The notes under the pieces: model-generated
What the model was told of the DNA's origin: nothing
The model's database searches: none
What the model saw: only the letters and a program-made list of their open reading frames with translations
Origin: Bacteroidales bacterium
GTDB taxonomy: Bacteria; Bacteroidota; Bacteroidia; Bacteroidales; VadinHA17
Length of the DNA stretch: 20,852 nt
Assembly: GCA_016936695.1 (NCBI GenBank)
Contig: JAFGXK010000206.1
Location: 1 to 20,852, forward strand
Direction: 5' to 3'
Translations under genes and position numbers: made by a program
Shown: in pieces, positions 20,041 to 20,852 of the stretch
Layout: each line of letters opens with the position of its first letter
How positions within the stretch are numbered: position 1 is the stretch's first letter

Positions 20041-20802
20041 TCATCTGAAAGAGGGAAGTCCCTTGGAATTTGTTTTCAACTTATATGTAACGGTAAAATT
20101 CAGGAAATAGTACTTGTCGTTAACTTTAGACACCACTGGCGGATCAAATCCGTCGATAAAATCGGTATTGGCCCATCTGCCGCCGAATTCCACTCCGAAA
20201 TTGAGATTGGGATTATAGACCAGGGTTGCTCCGATGCCGGCCGGGATAACAAGTGCAAAGCCATTGAAATCCGTACTTCCCGGCTGAGTGATTTCTCTCT
20301 GCGACAGGGCATCATTGGGATTAACCGAGTAAGCGGCCCCTCCCACTCCTGCAAAAGCATAGAAATCGAGCGAAGACAGCATTGCCCACAGGCTTTTCCC
20401 TTTCAAAAAAAGGTAACTGCTTTCGTATTTATTCTTTATGAAATAATATTCTCCCAGAAGAGCAGGTTCAAACAAATTGGTTACGGCTTCATATCCCCTG
20501 TTTTCATTCGAGCCTCTCTCATCAACTGCATGGAGCATGGCGTAAGTCATGCTTGCCCTGAGGTTCGCAGTTCTTCCAAGCCGGTACCTTAAGTTCCCGT
20601 TTATGTCAAATCTCGTCTGTCGGTAGCTTAAATCTTTGAATCCCAGGATATTCTCGCCATGAGTATAACCTCCGATATCAGGAAAAGAAAAAGAAGGACC
20701 GATTCCAAGCTGGGCTTCCCATCTTCTCAGTTTCCATAGTTGGGCATCTGATAGTTGAATCGCAAAACAAAATATTACGACGACGAAAAGTGATCGTTTC
20801 AT
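20041..20802 (-). CDS. DUF6089/porin-like outer-membrane barrel protein
   Basis: A 253-residue protein with a signal peptide (MKRSLFVVVIFCFAIQLSDA, cut before QLW). The mature chain starts WEAQLGIGPSFSFPDIGG and continues as amphipathic strands with many aromatics (YAMLHAVDERG, FYAFAGVGGAAYSV, GIGATLVYNPNLNFGVEFGGRW), ending FLNFTVTYKLKT plus a short polar tail (GLPSFR). This is the usual pattern of a small outer-membrane barrel, of about the same size as the PorG-like neighbour and possibly its paralogue. Specific function is unknown; a link to type IX secretion is suggested only by position. It is the first gene of the operon and has a promoter match just upstream. Confidence 0.8.
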   Translation of the reverse strand: MKRSLFVVVIFCFAIQLSDAQLWKLRRWEAQLGIGPSFSFPDIGGYTHGENILGFKDLSYRQTRFDINGNLRYRLGRTANLRASMTYAMLHAVDERGSNENRGYEAVTNLFEPALLGEYYFIKNKYESSYLFLKGKSLWAMLSSLDFYAFAGVGGAAYSVNPNDALSQREITQPGSTDFNGFALVIPAGIGATLVYNPNLNFGVEFGGRWANTDFIDGFDPPVVSKVNDKYYFLNFTVTYKLKTNSKGLPSFR

Positions 20803-20827
20803 TTTAGTTTGAATTAAATTGCTGATA

Positions 20828-20835
20828 CAAATATA
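20828..20835 (-). promoter_or_regulatory. Candidate -7 promoter element for the envelope operon
   Basis: On the minus strand this is TATATTTG, an exact TAnnTTTG match in AT-rich DNA, 26 bases before the first start codon (20802). The -33 position falls outside or at the edge of the window, so it cannot be checked. Confidence 0.5.
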
Positions 20836-20852
20836 ATAATCTAAAATTATTC

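Overview
The window comes from a member of the Bacteroidota, most likely an anaerobic or microaerophilic relative of the Bacteroidales/Marinilabiliales. Four things point there: a PorG-like (DUF6089) outer-membrane protein beside uppS, bamA and two skp/ompH genes; upstream sequences matching the Bacteroidota -7 promoter element TAnnTTTG; A-rich leaders with few Shine-Dalgarno sites; and a two-gene 2-oxoacid:ferredoxin oxidoreductase beside an Fe-type superoxide dismutase. The lineage is inferred from gene content, not from a database search.

Layout. Positions 1-289 hold a candidate 52-residue small protein (+) and an unassigned edge. Positions 290-2431 (minus) carry sodB and then mqnD and mqnB, two steps of the futalosine route to menaquinone. 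Positions 2538-4478 (plus) carry a PTPS/QueD-like enzyme overlapping folE (GTP to dihydroneopterin triphosphate to a tetrahydropterin), then fabD (malonyl-CoA:ACP transacylase). Positions 4456-13874 (minus) are one gene cluster: korA (gamma-alpha fusion), korB, then two very large tandem paralogues. Positions 14089-20802 (minus) are an envelope operon: a DUF6089-like barrel, porG, uppS, bamA, skp-like 1, skp-like 2, a strong intrinsic terminator, then murI.

The most unusual content is the tandem pair at 4456-10946. Each protein has a degenerate receiver domain, a second receiver with its phospho-acceptor Asp, and an ATP-grasp domain of the PEP synthase/PPDK type. Neither has a recognisable classical phosphohistidine domain or PEP/pyruvate TIM barrel; instead both end in a shared module with GPGRWGS and G[ST]HFF motifs. 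The upstream paralogue also has an N-terminal GAF-like sensor region. They look like signalling or phosphotransfer proteins built from dikinase parts, cotranscribed with an oxygen-sensitive ferredoxin-dependent carbon enzyme. Their function is not known to me.

Several starts were moved from the longest open frame to better-supported ones: mqnB 2431, fabD 3600, second dikinase-like gene 7434, korA 13874, murI GTG 14889, bamA 18569. I saw no tRNA, rRNA, CRISPR array, insertion sequence or phage gene.
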